From NCBI GenBank assembly GCA_036897095.1, contig JAYMSP010000997.1, forward strand, positions 1-37,817: a stretch of DNA of 37,817 nucleotides, in the 5' to 3' direction. Below the pieces are notes generated by a model. That model ran no database searches, was not told where the DNA came from, and was given only the letters and a program-made list of their open reading frames with translations. Position numbers and translations under genes: made by a program. This document shows positions 20,090 through 31,749 of this stretch, piece after piece. Each line of letters opens with the position of its first letter. Within the stretch, counting starts at the first letter, position 1. The DNA comes from Plantago elongata (lineage: Eukaryota > Streptophyta > Magnoliopsida > Lamiales > Plantaginaceae).

Positions 20090-22135
20090 CTAGCCATCCA
20101 GAATTGCATCTGTTGCAATCTTGTCCATGATCTTGGCTAAAACATCTCTGGACTGTTTCAGCAGCTTGATACTACTGTTCAGCCTCTTGCGTTTTTCAGC
20201 AATATATGGAGACTCTTCCAGCATTTTCTCAAAACCATTCCCATCAGGTCCCATTACCTCGGCTATAATCTCCTTCTCCATTTCTGTGCTAACCAGATTC
20301 TTGATGCTGAATAGCAAATGCAAAGCCATCCCATCTACCAATCGCCTCAGAACGATCTTCCAGTAAGCATCCATCCTCGTCTTCATGTCAAATGCCTCTT
20401 GCACAATATCCATGTGACCTCGTAAATGAGTCACATCAACCTCACCATATTCGTCCAGTTGGACTTTTGACTTGGAGTGATCTTTCAACACTTCCATAAA
20501 CTCATTCTGTTGAGACATAAACTTGTTCCATAAAGCAACATACTCCGGGTTACAAGTATAATCAGTAAGCTTCTCCATCTCAACAACAACATTAACCCAC
20601 TCAATTCCTTGCTGCTTCTTCTTGGTCACCAGATTCTGTGTAGCCCTTCTCGTGGTGGACAGCAGTTGCGGATAGTTATCGGAGTGCTTCATCAGCACAG
20701 AAATCAACACATTTTCGATATATGTCCACATCTTTTCAACAAAGATAGATGGTTCAACACCTATAGTTTTGACCCTTTTTTGTAGTAGGGACAAAAATGC
20801 AGTTCTAGGAAGGAAATTTGGCAGGCCAATCAACTTCTTTTCCTCCAACACCCTGATTTCATCCATCAAGAACTTTTCCTCAGGATTCTTCTTAGAAAGC
20901 TGGATACGATCGGAATATTCATTGAGGATGTCGACAAGTCTAGCTGTACAGTGCATTTCCATTTCATCAGGATACTCATCAAATTCCCCCTGCACAAGAA
21001 TTTTCCTCAAAGAATCTTTTGCGGAACCAATTATTTGCATGAATGCAGTCATAGCTTCAGCAACTGATGTCATATTCTGCGGCAACTTATTCAGATCACT
21101 GATATTAGCAGAGAGCTTATCGTTGATCTTCCTAATGATATCTGGCAAACATTTTACTATTATTGTTGCCTGAATTTGCACCAGCTTTTGTGCCAAAACA
21201 GGAATCCCAACCATGGCCTTGCTGATTTGTGCCAGAAAGCTATTGCTTTCAAAAAGCCTAGCCTCTTCCTCCCGTGCCTGCTCGTTGGACTCATCACCAA
21301 TACGGTTCCTGACACAAACATATCCAAGACCTATGTTAACATCATCTGCAGTTACCTTTTCAAGTAGTCCTTCTGGTGACCTGTCTACCTTGGTTACCAC
21401 TGCCAGAGTCCTGACGCCAGATTTGTCAACCTGCTGAGACATACGGATGGACTCACAAGTAGTGAAATCCACGCTAGCAGATAGAACATTCAAGATAATG
21501 CTTTCATCTGGAGTAATATACTCCTTGATGATACTAGAAATCTGCTCATAGATGTCATCAGGCTGTCCATGAACCGGAACACGAGTGATTCCAGGCAAAT
21601 CGACCATAGTAAGATCTGGGACACCCTTCTTTTTAACAACCAGCGTCAAGGGATTATTGGAAATTCCCTTCCCTGTTCCTGCTATTTCATCGGTAGCCTT
21701 GACAATAGCATCAGCAATCTCTGCCTCATCAGCTGGCACAACCCTGCCACCGAACTCCAAGAAGAGTTCAGCCTTAGCATTTTCATGATTTTGGAGCCTC
21801 ATTATCAAAGGGACCCTTGTGCAAATTCCTTGGCCTCTGGGAAGGCTAATTCCAGCAAGTGACTCGAGAACACTGGATTTTCCGGAGGACTGGTCGCCAA
21901 CCACCACGATTGTCGGGAGCTGTATGCCTTCTTGCATGATCTTGAGGTTACGGAGACGATCCACTGCATCAAGGAGGGGACGAATTCTGTCATTGTATGA
22001 TGAGACGATCGGGGCCTGAGCTGGATATACTACTATCTGCCCTTCATTTGAGGTGTTGAAGAGGGCTAACTGCTTGTCACTTTCAAGCATTGTGTTCTCA
22101 GAACCTCTATTCCGTTGCCTTTTAGTAGTTGCCAT
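20090..22135 (-). CDS. Dynamin-related protein 4-like (DRP4C-like) large GTPase, intronless paralogue
   Basis: A 681-aa protein starting MATTKRQRNRGSENTM. GTPase motifs: G1 GDQSSGKS (80-87), G2 Thr106, G3 DLPG (179-182), G4 TKVD (248-251). The GTPase domain is nearly identical in stretches to the neighbour (YNDRIRPLLDA, LKIMQEGIQLPTIVVVGDQS), while the N-terminal ~35 residues and the stalk loop (EYSDRIQLSKKNPEEKFLMD region) differ. The stalk and C-terminal effector region are complete and end near IATDAILDG. No PH or proline-rich domain. The frame extends 36 codons upstream to a Met at 22243, but a TATA box at 22204-22211 lies inside that extension, so 22135 is the better start. The divergence suggests an old tandem duplication with inversion rather than a recent copy. 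Both copies look functional. Confidence 0.93.
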   Translation of the reverse strand: MATTKRQRNRGSENTMLESDKQLALFNTSNEGQIVVYPAQAPIVSSYNDRIRPLLDAVDRLRNLKIMQEGIQLPTIVVVGDQSSGKSSVLESLAGISLPRGQGICTRVPLIMRLQNHENAKAELFLEFGGRVVPADEAEIADAIVKATDEIAGTGKGISNNPLTLVVKKKGVPDLTMVDLPGITRVPVHGQPDDIYEQISSIIKEYITPDESIILNVLSASVDFTTCESIRMSQQVDKSGVRTLAVVTKVDRSPEGLLEKVTADDVNIGLGYVCVRNRIGDESNEQAREEEARLFESNSFLAQISKAMVGIPVLAQKLVQIQATIIVKCLPDIIRKINDKLSANISDLNKLPQNMTSVAEAMTAFMQIIGSAKDSLRKILVQGEFDEYPDEMEMHCTARLVDILNEYSDRIQLSKKNPEEKFLMDEIRVLEEKKLIGLPNFLPRTAFLSLLQKRVKTIGVEPSIFVEKMWTYIENVLISVLMKHSDNYPQLLSTTRRATQNLVTKKKQQGIEWVNVVVEMEKLTDYTCNPEYVALWNKFMSQQNEFMEVLKDHSKSKVQLDEYGEVDVTHLRGHMDIVQEAFDMKTRMDAYWKIVLRRLVDGMALHLLFSIKNLVSTEMEKEIIAEVMGPDGNGFEKMLEESPYIAEKRKRLNSSIKLLKQSRDVLAKIMDKIATDAILDG

Positions 22136-22203
22136 TTTTTTTCTCCTTTCCAGTCTGAAATTTGTGTTTTTTTGCTGATGATTTACTCCATATCCAATGG
22201 AGG

Positions 22204-22211
22204 TATTTATA
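22204..22211 (-). promoter_or_regulatory. TATA box of the second DRP4-like gene
   Basis: On the minus strand the sequence reads CCCTATAAATACCTCC, with the ATG 69 bp downstream at 22135. It decides the start codon, because the longer frame would need translation of promoter sequence. Confidence 0.75.
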
Positions 22212-22249
22212 GGGTAAGAACTGCATGCGCATAGGAAAACCAACAGGTG

Positions 22250-23002
22250 CTATAGCAGTTATCACATTACCAGTGTAATAATAACCTGAAATGAAATGAT
22301 TAACTAATCTCTTCTTCGGAGAAGAATTGGATGAAATTCACTTTATTGAAACGCTTCAATTTCTAACCCTTAATGATTCACAGTATTTCATGCGTTGCAG
22401 AAATCAAGAAAAGCTGCCTTGAATGAAGTTTGTATTAATACTGTCCATGCGAAAAGGTCTTGCCTAAATTCATGTGATCATCTAATTAAAAATTTAAACA
22501 GAAGTTGAAAGGTCACTGCATTTCATAGTTCTATCTCTTGATAATTTATATGAAGACTTGGTGTGAGTGGTCTTTTTTCTTACTGTAATTCCTAATTAAA
22601 CAGACTCCTTGGATCGTTGCACCTGTATGCAACCAAGTTTCCACCCATGCACATTTACAAATTCACAAAGAAGTTAGACACAAAGTATACTTTTCAGGTT
22701 CCTGGATTAGTTATTGCAGGTGATTGCATTTTACTTTTAGCCTGTGAAAGAAGTTTAAAATCACTTGAAATGTGCTCTGACTGTCGTATGTCGATATAAC
22801 CTGCACCATGCGAGGTGTATCAATTATATTGAACCCAAATTGTGCCAGTAGATTTATATTTTATACAAGATGCAACATTGGATTTTCCATATGGGTCTCA
22901 ATTCTCATCACATCACTAATTTAACACAACTCTTCAATGACTAGTGATAATCTTCACGTGAACAATGAATAGCCCGGACCTGGAGCATGCAACCATTGTT
23001 GG
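22250..23002. other. Intergenic region between the second DRP4-like gene and the BORCS6-like gene
   Basis: Contains the upstream promoter of the DRP4-like gene and the 3' UTR of the BORCS6-like gene. No other gene seen; the 60-codon frame at 22617-22799 shows no domain. Confidence 0.5.
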
Positions 23003-25268
23003 TCAAGGCAAGCGAACAACTCTATTGACAGCAGAATCCAGTGCATCTACGTATCTCCTGAGAATTTTTCTGACGTTGTCAAAGAATCAAATAAAAATAG
23101 CATATACAGTTTATTTCAGTTCAGAGAAGATATAGATTTTCACAGGGAATACGATATCTGGGATACAAACAAAGGGATGCTTACAATTATAGTGAAGCTA
23201 CAATTAAGCAGACAATATTCTTATGTTTATAATAACTGAGCTTACTAGACCAGGGATGTCTTTGAAGAAAGTTCCAGTGCTAATAGTAACATGCTTGAAC
23301 AAAAAAATAAAAAATAAAAAATAAACAAGAGAGAAGGACTAAAAGGATACAATTTTGTGGCAAGAGTGTCCAACCCTTTCATCTCTTCATTTAATCTGCA
23401 AAGCGAAGTTTTGCACAGATGTAAGAGGGAAGATGATTTACAGAAACCAAAAGCCAGGTGATCATAGGTTGGTGAAATATCAGTAAAAAATAATGAATCA
23501 AATGATAGGGAAAATTAAGATCTTTAAGACACTTGAGACTGGCCATATACTATTTTATGCGCAACCTTCCTCAGAATCTTAAACTGGAAACATCAAGAAC
23601 ACCAGGTGACAACATATGTGTTCTGCAATAAGGTCCAAAAATAGATCTACTTTAAGATGTAGGGGGAAATAATGTTGTTCATGAATAAGTTACTGCAGAT
23701 TCTTATGTTCCTCCTAATGTCAACTAGCAGATTCGGTATTGAGATTGACCTATCCTCATTAATGTCCACATCTCCCTTCTAACCATGGACAAGTTACTGT
23801 AACCGAAGTGTTTAAACATTTCCAAAATAGCTTGTGCAAGTGCAACAAAAAATCTTCAATTGAAAATGGCCAAGTCCATATTATAATCCGATGTGTAATG
23901 CCTCCTTAACCAAATCGATAAGTGCTATATAGGTCTATGATGGCTACTCCAGAAGAACAAAAAGGAGGAATAATTTATCTTTCATAATTTTGTCAATCAA
24001 GGAGATTGGTTAAGCCATTGAAAGATTAGAAAACTGTTATTACTCTGATCCTGTGCTCTTTGCATCTATAGTTTGTACATGTTCAAAATCAAAAGTGGAA
24101 AAAAACAAAATACTGACTGAGGCATGATAAGCAGTAATTTGGGGAGTAAGAACTCTGCTCCTCAAATCCAATCAATCAGGCTTGAAATTTTCGTACAGCC
24201 AGTACTCTATAGAACGTCCCATTATTTTTTTTTTATTTCCCCTTGATGAAATTATAGACACAATTTCGACAATCAATCATGGCTCAAACTACACATGTAT
24301 GCAAACATAGGCACATGTATAAATGAAATAACTAAAATTCTCCAAGCATATCATAAAGAGATAACAACAGGAGACAAACCTGAGACAAGAATTTATGTAC
24401 CGATTTCCTTTCGTGGATGAATCAAGTACTGCAACATTCAACATAACCAGTAATCAGTGCTCCATACACCCAAACCAAGTGGAACTTATTTATTCAAGGA
24501 AGACTTTGTTTGAAGCATACAAAAGTCTAATACAATAATGCAACATTCGATAATCATTCTCCGCATTGTACAGTATGTTTGACATAGAAAGCCTATTAAT
24601 ATAGGAGCATCAGAAAAGCAATAAGATAAGCTCACGGAGTGAAATATAGAAACCTGGACGAAAGAAATCATCCTGCAAATGAAACCTTAAGTACAACAAA
24701 ACCTTCTTACCTCTTACCCTATAAGTTTGCGCAGAGTCTAATTGGAAACAGAATTAGACACAATGCAGGGAGGTTATTAGGTTACACACTAACCGGATTC
24801 CTGAAGACGTCCGGCAGCATCACTCAAGCAGTCCATGTGATCCATTGTACTACTCGTACCCTAACATAAATTCCACAAACTAAACTCACTAAAGAAAGTA
24901 CCGATTTCATGAAGAGAACTTTAGAATTAACAGAATTTACAATTCAAGCATTATTTCAGTTCAATAAGAAATTCAGAAAGCGAATTTAAAACCCTAAGAG
25001 TGAGAAATATCGAAATTTGAACTAATTAAAGAGAGGTGTATCACAAGGCTACCTGAGAGAGGGATAAACGGAGGGAAGCGAAAAGAGAAGCAAAGCTTTC
25101 GGCTATGGCAGCTGAATCTCTCTCCACCGCATCCAGAGCTTTCAGGATCTCCTTAGGGCTGTCAGACGACGGCGTTTCAGATGAATCCTGTACATTTATA
25201 GCTCCAGAGTTGTCGTTTCCGTTTTCGGGTTCCATCACAGGTGCCGAAATCGAGCCTGTGTCGTCCAT
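23003..25268 (-). CDS. Small coiled-coil protein resembling BORC complex subunit 6 (BORCS6/DUF2365), five exons
   Basis: Five exons were joined by GT-AG sites and phase: 25053-25268, 24794-24860, 24380-24428, 23351-23395 and 23003-23069, together 444 nt or 147 aa. The N-terminal ~38 residues are acidic and Ser/Pro-rich. From residue 39 (KEILKALDAVERDSAAIAES) the protein is one helical stretch, including DHMDCLSDAAGRLQESV, KGNRYINSCLRLNEEM and KLKILRRYVDALDSAVNRV, ending RLP. All phases agree (0, 1, 2, 2), which strongly supports the model. The pattern of Leu, DAAGRL, CxxLNEEM and LRR residues resembles the conserved part of animal BORCS6 (lyspersin), a subunit of the BORC complex that acts on lysosome positioning; in plants it would be an uncharacterised endomembrane protein. 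Family assignment is from memory of the pattern, so moderate; the gene itself is secure. No coordinate outside these exons is needed for a complete product. Confidence 0.8.
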
Positions 25269-26538
25269 TGTTGACGGAGAAGAAAGAGACTTGAATCACA
25301 ATCGGGTCGCAATTGTTGGTGGTGATGGTTAACTTAATTGTGGCTTCTGGACATGGATTGGGTCACAATATCATCCGAAAGCTATAATTTGCTTTAAAAG
25401 TTGTACTACATATAAATGGTTGTAGTTATATACCGAGTGTTATTGAAGAAAAACATAAAGATAAAGACTGTTTAATAAGGAGATAGATTGTAGAGCGCAT
25501 ATGTAATATCCGTCTCGTACCTACCAACGACATCTTAGACCGGACTTGGACAAACGCGAACTAGGTGTGCCTGTCTTGTTCTACCGTATACGCAGGGGTG
25601 AACCCAAAAAAGAATTTCTATCCCGGACTCTATTATATTTAAGCACCAACACATATAACAAAATATAGATAGTTAAAGGAACATTTATTGTAATTTTTTA
25701 TATGAGAATATATGATTAAAATATTTGAATGACATGGTAGCTTATTTAAGCTTGTTTATTGTTATTTTAATGATTTTTTTACAACTTTTAGATCTATTTA
25801 ATGGTATTAGTCCGTCACTAAAAACTATAACAAATCGTTAAAAAAATATCATATAGGTCCTTAAAACCATCACACAATTTGTTTAAACGTTAACAAAAGA
25901 GGTTAAAACTATAATTGAAACATACATTATTGATGCCTTAAAATCATCGTATTATCTTTTAAAAAATTAACAAAACACATTAAAACGACAACTGACACTT
26001 TCAATGTTAACAACTTAAAATCATAACATAATCTATTAAAATTATAATGAAAAATGTGTCTCGACGGTTTTTTAAGAAATTTGGCCGGTCAAACTGCTAA
26101 AATTTAAAAATCACAAAAAAATCTGATTTATCTATCTTTTAGGAAAATCTTACCTTTTCTAGGAGTTTGGATTTTAAGAAATATATGTAGTATATGGTTA
26201 AGAATGAGTTTGAGATATAAAAGTACATGTGAGTCCAATAATGTGTGGTTAAAAATGAGTTGTATTGTTGGGGTTATTTCTATAAATAAAAATTATTTAG
26301 CTTTGGTGGGATGTCAAAAACGAAAAATTGTTTCACTTCTACGAAACAAAAGGAGTACTATTTTAAATTAAATAAAAAGTATTTAAATATCAACGATTTA
26401 CACAAATATGATGAACCCAAGAGGAATAGGAAATACTATTTCTCTATTTATTCGAATACGAGATTCTGAATTCCTGAATACCAATTCTTAATTCACTAGC
26501 CAAGAACAAGCAAAACCTAATCGATCCAATCGATCAAC
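25269..26538. other. Divergent intergenic region between the BORCS6-like and RIPR-like genes
   Basis: 1.27 kb serving both promoters. The middle, about 25800-26060, is a degenerate AT-rich repeat (TTAAAACYATMAC words every 30-45 bp, starting with a GTCCGTCACTAAAAAC motif), probably an old transposon remnant. No gene seen. Confidence 0.45.
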
Positions 26539-29070
26539 ATGGATACGAAATCGTTGGCAAAATCAAAGCGAGCTCATTCACTGCATCACAGTAAGAAGAA
26601 TCATACCCATCTAGCAGCAAAAGCAGCGTTAACGAAAACCTCCAATGTACCGAAAGGCAGTAAAAATCCGACTGGAAAGCAGGTTAAGGTAAAGGCTCAG
26701 CCTTTTCATGGTTCTAAGGCCTTGCCCTCTAATTGGGATCGATATGGTGAAGAGGAAGAATTCAATTTGGGATCGGAAGATACGGCACAGGAAATCGCAA
26801 GCAAGCCCAGTGAGTTTGTTGTGCCGAAAAGTAAGGGTTCGGATTATGCTTTCTTATTGTCGGAGGCTACAGCTCAGTCTCATGCTGATTGTTCATTCGA
26901 TGATGGTTTTGAAGGTATGTGTTTTTCATGATTTGATTTTTTGGGTGGTGTTTGTGTTGAATTGATGAAATATTTTCTGGTTGTGTTGGATTGGATGTGG
27001 TGTTGTTCTTGTGATTATATGTTGTTGCATTAGTAGAATTATGTGGCATGTTATTGGAACTGACAATGTATTGGATGTGAAAAGGAAAAAAAGTAAGGAC
27101 CAGCTTAGTTTCTTTTTCGGAAGTAGTTATGTTAACAAGGTTCAATTTTTGTTTCGGGGAGGATAACACAGTGGACCAGCTTAATTTCTTCTTTGGAGTA
27201 GTTATGTTAAGGAATGTCGAAAGAAAAAAGAGTAACACAGTGGACCAGCTTAATTTCTTCTGTGGAAGTAGTTATGTTATGTTAATCAAGGTTTGATTTT
27301 GTTTACTGGTTTCGATAGTGACTGTGAATAAGCTAGGGTAATGAATGTTAGAGAGATGGATCGACAGGTAGAGGAAGCTGCTTCTGCTAAAAAAAATTCA
27401 CGAATCTAGACATTCTGCCTTGCATATAATTAAGTTCCCGGTCAGGGTTCTGGTCTTGAACTTTATTCATAGCTGATGCTAACAAATTGTTGTTACCAAT
27501 GTGTCAGATTTTACGCATGATTTTGGACCTCTGCTCTCTGCCAAGGGGCAAAGCATGCTATCGTGGATTACTGATGATAATTTCGAGATTGAAGATCAAA
27601 TGGACACCGTTCACGAGGTAATTTGCTCATTTTCTTTTTTGCCTACCTTGATGGTTTGTTTCTGTCATATTGATGAATGACCAGTACCTCAATAAGTAAG
27701 AATTTCCAATGTGCTCACTATAGTTGTATTCTATCCCCCAGCATGAATTGTAGTTCGAATGCCTAGTTATTGACAAACTAGCTAGATATTTCTTTGGTTT
27801 CGTGACTGAGTTATTGTGATATACTAAGTGAAGATGTGTTTCTTGTATTTCTGCTTTCTATGAATTTCCTGGAAATCCTTTGATGTTCTGATGTTGCCTG
27901 TTAGTTTTCTTACTACTATGAGTAACGTTGAGATGCTCCTTTGACAATTCCACTGGGTCCAAAAGCTTGGTGGTCTACTAGTTCGGCCCTTAGATTGTGA
28001 TCTGCCCTTAAAACATGTGTATTTCCTGTGAAAGTGCATTATGTCTGAGTATATGACTTGTGCTCAGTTGTGACTTGTGAAGCTATCATAACTTCTGTTC
28101 CTCTGTGTATTTTGTTTTGCATTTGATAATGGTAGGCTATTGTAAACTATTGAAAGTATTCGGTATATGTTCTGCTCCTTTAGTTGTCTCTTTGTTTCAT
28201 TCTAACTCTGTTTTTTAATTCTTCAGGCAGCTTTTCTTTCTCTCGATTTGAATCAACTTGCAGAGCAACTTGCAAGAGCAAAGCCATCAGAAAGGCTGTT
28301 TTTGGAGCCAGATCTATTACCTCCAGAGCTGGTACGTAATTTGCAATATACATTACTATAAGTCTCCCAGTTCCTGTTTCTCATCCATGACTTGATGGAA
28401 ATTTAGCATTATTAATCGTTTTTTCAAAAAGTTGCTGTTGGATGATGATTTGCAGTCTCGTGATGAAGAATATAATCAAACTGAGACCTGTCCATCCCCA
28501 GTTGCTGTAAATTATGGACATTCCTCTCTCGGTCAACATCACAAAGAATATAAAAATACTGTCGAAGAGCATGAGCCAGTGTCTCATAATAATACTACTG
28601 CCATTGAAGTTCCAGTGCTAAACTCAAGAGAAGGGTTGAAGCAGCCCATGGAAGAGAGTATGGATGAAATCTTGGACTTGCATGAAACGGTTAGCATTTC
28701 ACCGAATTCCACAGCGGTGCACAATAGGAATTCTGCTACTAGAAGTACGTTTGAGGCAACAAATGTTGAAGCCGATCTTGACATGCTCTTGAACTCATTT
28801 AGTGGGAGCAAGTTTCTGGAGTCTTTAAGTGTATCGCCATCAGGAATTCCAGCAGCTACAAGAACTGTGAGTGTTAGAAACGGAGCACAAGCACCTACCA
28901 GTTTTGGTGATACTATCGATAACTTACTTCAGGAAACGTCTGGTCTGATCAAAATTGACAGTGGAGTCCCAGCCGGTGCAAAGACTTCTTTTGTAATACC
29001 TCCAGCTTCGAATCCCAGCTCAAAGTCCAAACTTTTGGATGATTTTGACTCGTGGTTGGATTCGATTTAG
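26539..29070 (+). CDS. RIPR/CER16-like protein (RST1-interacting, RNA exosome-Ski cofactor), four exons
   Basis: Exons 26539-26914, 27508-27617, 28227-28331 and 28456-29070 join in phase (1, 0, 0) to 1,206 nt, a 401-aa protein. It starts MDTKSLAKSKRAHSLHHSKK, a basic, Lys/His-rich N-terminus. ALPSNWDRYGEEEEF lies near residue 67, followed by SFDDGFEDFTHDFGPLLSA across the first junction. A helical stretch LDLNQLAEQLARAKPSERLF is encoded by exon 3. The C-terminal half is low-complexity and acidic, and the end is KLLDDFDSWLDSI. No transmembrane segment or known fold. From memory the N-terminus and the DDFDSWLD tail match plant RIPR/ECERIFERUM16 (Arabidopsis AT5G44150), which links RST1, the cytosolic exosome and the Ski complex and limits siRNA production from endogenous mRNAs. 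The exon model is strong; the name is moderate. Intron 1 carries a tandem repeat described separately. Confidence 0.85.
27098..27347 (+). repeat. Triplicated ~70-bp unit in intron 1 of the RIPR-like gene
   Basis: GACCAGCTTARTTTCTTC starts units at 27098, 27174 and 27243 (spacing 76 and 69), each continuing to GGAAGTAGTTATGTTA. The third unit extends to 27347 (CAAGGTTTGATTTTGTTT, GCTAGGGTAATGAATG), and that longer form recurs at 31750-31850 after the kinase pseudogene. Confidence 0.85.
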
Positions 29071-30835
29071 TCCGAACTTTGATGATTGTGATGTAATGTA
29101 TAAATTAACTTGTTCATTGCAGAGAAATCTATCTGCTTTTTGGATATACTGCAATTGACACTGACTAGTATTTCAGCTCAAATCTATTACTCTAGCTGCA
29201 GCTTGGATTAGTCAGTAGTATTACTATTATGTAATGGAAAATTGCGAATAGAAGCCACATGAAGAACTATGAATTAGTCAGAATACTAATTGGCAATCTA
29301 ATTAAAACAACCTATGTTAATATGATTTTATTGAATTTAATCGTAAGCTAACTAGTGTAAGGTTAATCTAGAAAGAAAATTGAAAAGACAGAAGGAATTT
29401 GCTTCATACAAATGTTACCAAATGAAGGTGTCATACTCAGGGAAGAATTTTCAATTGAATTATATAATAAATACTTAAATTCTATTTTTTAAAAATAAAT
29501 TAATCAAAATTTTATTATTACGTACATGTTTGAAATTAACTCAGTTAAAGTTTGATTATGTTAACTGTAAAAACGAATAACTTCTCCCGAACATATGGAA
29601 TATACGAATAATATGATGATTTCATGGAAAAATAAATCTCACTAGACACTCGATCAGGAAAAATTATAATATATATTACGAATAATATGATGATTTCATT
29701 GGAAAATAAATATCACTAGATGCTAAATAAGAAAGAATTACAATATATAATGCTAGGAAAGTCGGTACTGCCATTTAACTTAATACTAATACAACTTAAC
29801 TGCGTGCATCAACTAAATTTTGTTCCTTTCAAATAAAAAAAGAACAGAAAAAAAAAAGATAACTTATAAAGAAGACATCTACGGTGATGCCTTAGGGTTG
29901 TAAAGGAGTCGGTTGTTACGATCAGGTGATTATGACAATGTGTATATGGCTACTTCATCTGGTTTTACGTTCAACTCTCGTCTGGATCCCAATATTATAG
30001 CTGTCAATAGGTCCGAGTTAAGTTTTATGGGGTCTTGTTCAATTTTTTAATACCATATTTTTGTACTATAGAGATATAAATATTAAAATATTCAATTACA
30101 AATACAAAAATTTAAACCTTAAAACAAGAATTACAATTTAAAAATATAGTGACAAATCAATACATAAAAATTGATTTTGGACTGTCTCATTTTCAAACAA
30201 ATATGTATGATACGTCATATGTATAAACACGAATAGGTTGATTTTTATTTCATTATCTAGAATTGAAGTAACTCTTATTGATTATAAAAAATTAATTTTA
30301 TTCGTTTATTTAAAATTAAAGAAACTCTTATAGATTAAAAATGTTTATGCATCTTTGGTTTTGATTCTGAATTGTTTTGAAAAAAAAAATTAACAAATTG
30401 AAATTGTGGGTTGTGAAAGATAATTGTTAAGATAGTATTGTACTCATTATAGAAGAGTAGCAAATTGTATTCTTAGTAATTAGTACACCTTAAAGTACGA
30501 GCTTTAATTATACTCCGTATGTATTTTAACTTTTTAATGAATTTGTTTTTGTTCTAAAAATTGAAGTGGAATGCTTTAACTTTAATTGATATCAATGATT
30601 GAAGGGAGTTTTTATAAGGATTGAAACTAAATGTAACAATGTTTAAATGATTTGCTTCAATTAATAAAAAACTCATCATATTTTAACGTTCATAAATAAT
30701 CACATAAAAAATAATTAAATTGTATAGAAACACAATTAAGCATAAATTTTAACAATACAAATATCTAATAAGTAGAACAAACAAACAAGTTAAATAAAAC
30801 CTATTAATATTTCTAGAAATCTACTATCTGAATAT
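29071..30835. other. AT-rich intergenic DNA with one ~74-bp tandem duplication
   Basis: Starts with the 3' UTR of the RIPR-like gene. TACGAATAATATGATGATTT begins two copies at 29603 and 29677 (period 74) that run to about 29750. No gene or RNA gene seen in the remainder. Confidence 0.5.
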
Positions 30836-31660
30836 ATGAAATGGGGCCAACTATATGTTGGGACCTGTGCGGAGGGTCTCGTCGTACATGCTCAGATCCG
30901 ACCCTGGATGTTAAATCCGCCAAAGTTTTCAACTTTTATTCTCTTCAGTTCGAGAAGATGGTGTTCGACCAACTCCGAGGGCTGCCATGATCATATCATT
31001 CATTATTTTGGTGATGAGTGGACTACGGCGGAAAGTGGCGACAAGGTTTATAATCTTCTTCTTGAATTTGGGTCTGGAGTAACTTTGTCAGAAGTGATCA
31101 ACAAATCAGATCACAGTTTGTCTGAAACTCATGTAAGCTCTTATGCTCGCTCGATTGCTAATGGTTTACGTCATATACATGCATCCGGTTATGTTCATTG
31201 TGATCTACTCCAAAAATATTCTGCTTCTTTGGAATGAAGCTGGATTTACTGTCAAGATTGGTGATCTTGGATTGGCAAAGAAGTCCGGATGTTATGGAAA
31301 TAGTAAGAAAAGGAAGGCGCATCAGCTATGTTCTTGGAAGGTACCCCTAGTTACTTTCCACCGGAGGCTTGGATGGACGATGGCATGCAGGAGGCCCCTT
31401 CTGATATTTGGGCGTTATTTGTGTTGTTCTTGAGATGCTAACACGTAAGCCCGCGTTGGGCAAAAACTTGAATGGTGAAGAAATTGCTTACAAATTAAGC
31501 GTAACGGGTCAATTGCCAGTTAACCTAATGAATTATCAACGGAGGCCAAAGATTTCCTGAAACTTTGTTTGGCAAAGAAACCCCAAGGATGTGAGGCCCA
31601 ATCCCTGTTGCATTGCGCGTTTCTCAAAGGTGGTATCGGGCAGGATTTGAATGATTTGCC
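30836..31660 (+). pseudogene. Frameshifted protein kinase pseudogene (MAPKKK17/18/20-like)
   Basis: Kinase pieces occur in the right order but in changing frames: WGQLYVGTCAEGLVVHA (glycine-rich region), AKVFNFYSLQFEKMVFDQL, HDHIIHYFGDEW, YNLLLEFGSGVTLSEVI (hinge), SSYARSIANGLRHIHASGYV then HCDL (catalytic loop, Cys in place of Arg of HRD), VKIGDLGLAKK (DLG in place of DFG), EGTPSYFPPEAW (activation loop to APE-like), EAPSDIWA, VVLEMLTRKPALG, EEIAYKLSVTGQLP and TEAKDFLKLCLAKKP. At least five frame changes and in-frame stops are needed to connect them, with breaks near 30885-30915, 30980, 31205, 31315, 31412 and 31530. It is intronless and full length for the domain. The HCD and DLG variants are seen in some MAPKKK20-like plant kinases, so they may predate the decay. 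Not functional as it stands. Confidence 0.85.
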
Positions 31661-31749
31661 GCCAGAATTCACATACCATTTCATAGCTTTCATTCAGACC
31701 CATGAGCAACTTATAGACTTTCCTTGTTTCATGAATCTTGTTTGTTGTT

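Noticed and set aside
22136-22243. Longer N-terminus for the second DRP4-like protein
   Set aside because: The extension contains the TATA box at 22204-22211.
24661-24679. A 19-nt candidate exon with acceptor TTTGCAG and donor GTTTC on the minus strand
   Set aside because: In the phase left by exon 2 of the BORCS6-like gene it gives an immediate stop; skipping it gives a conserved-looking product.
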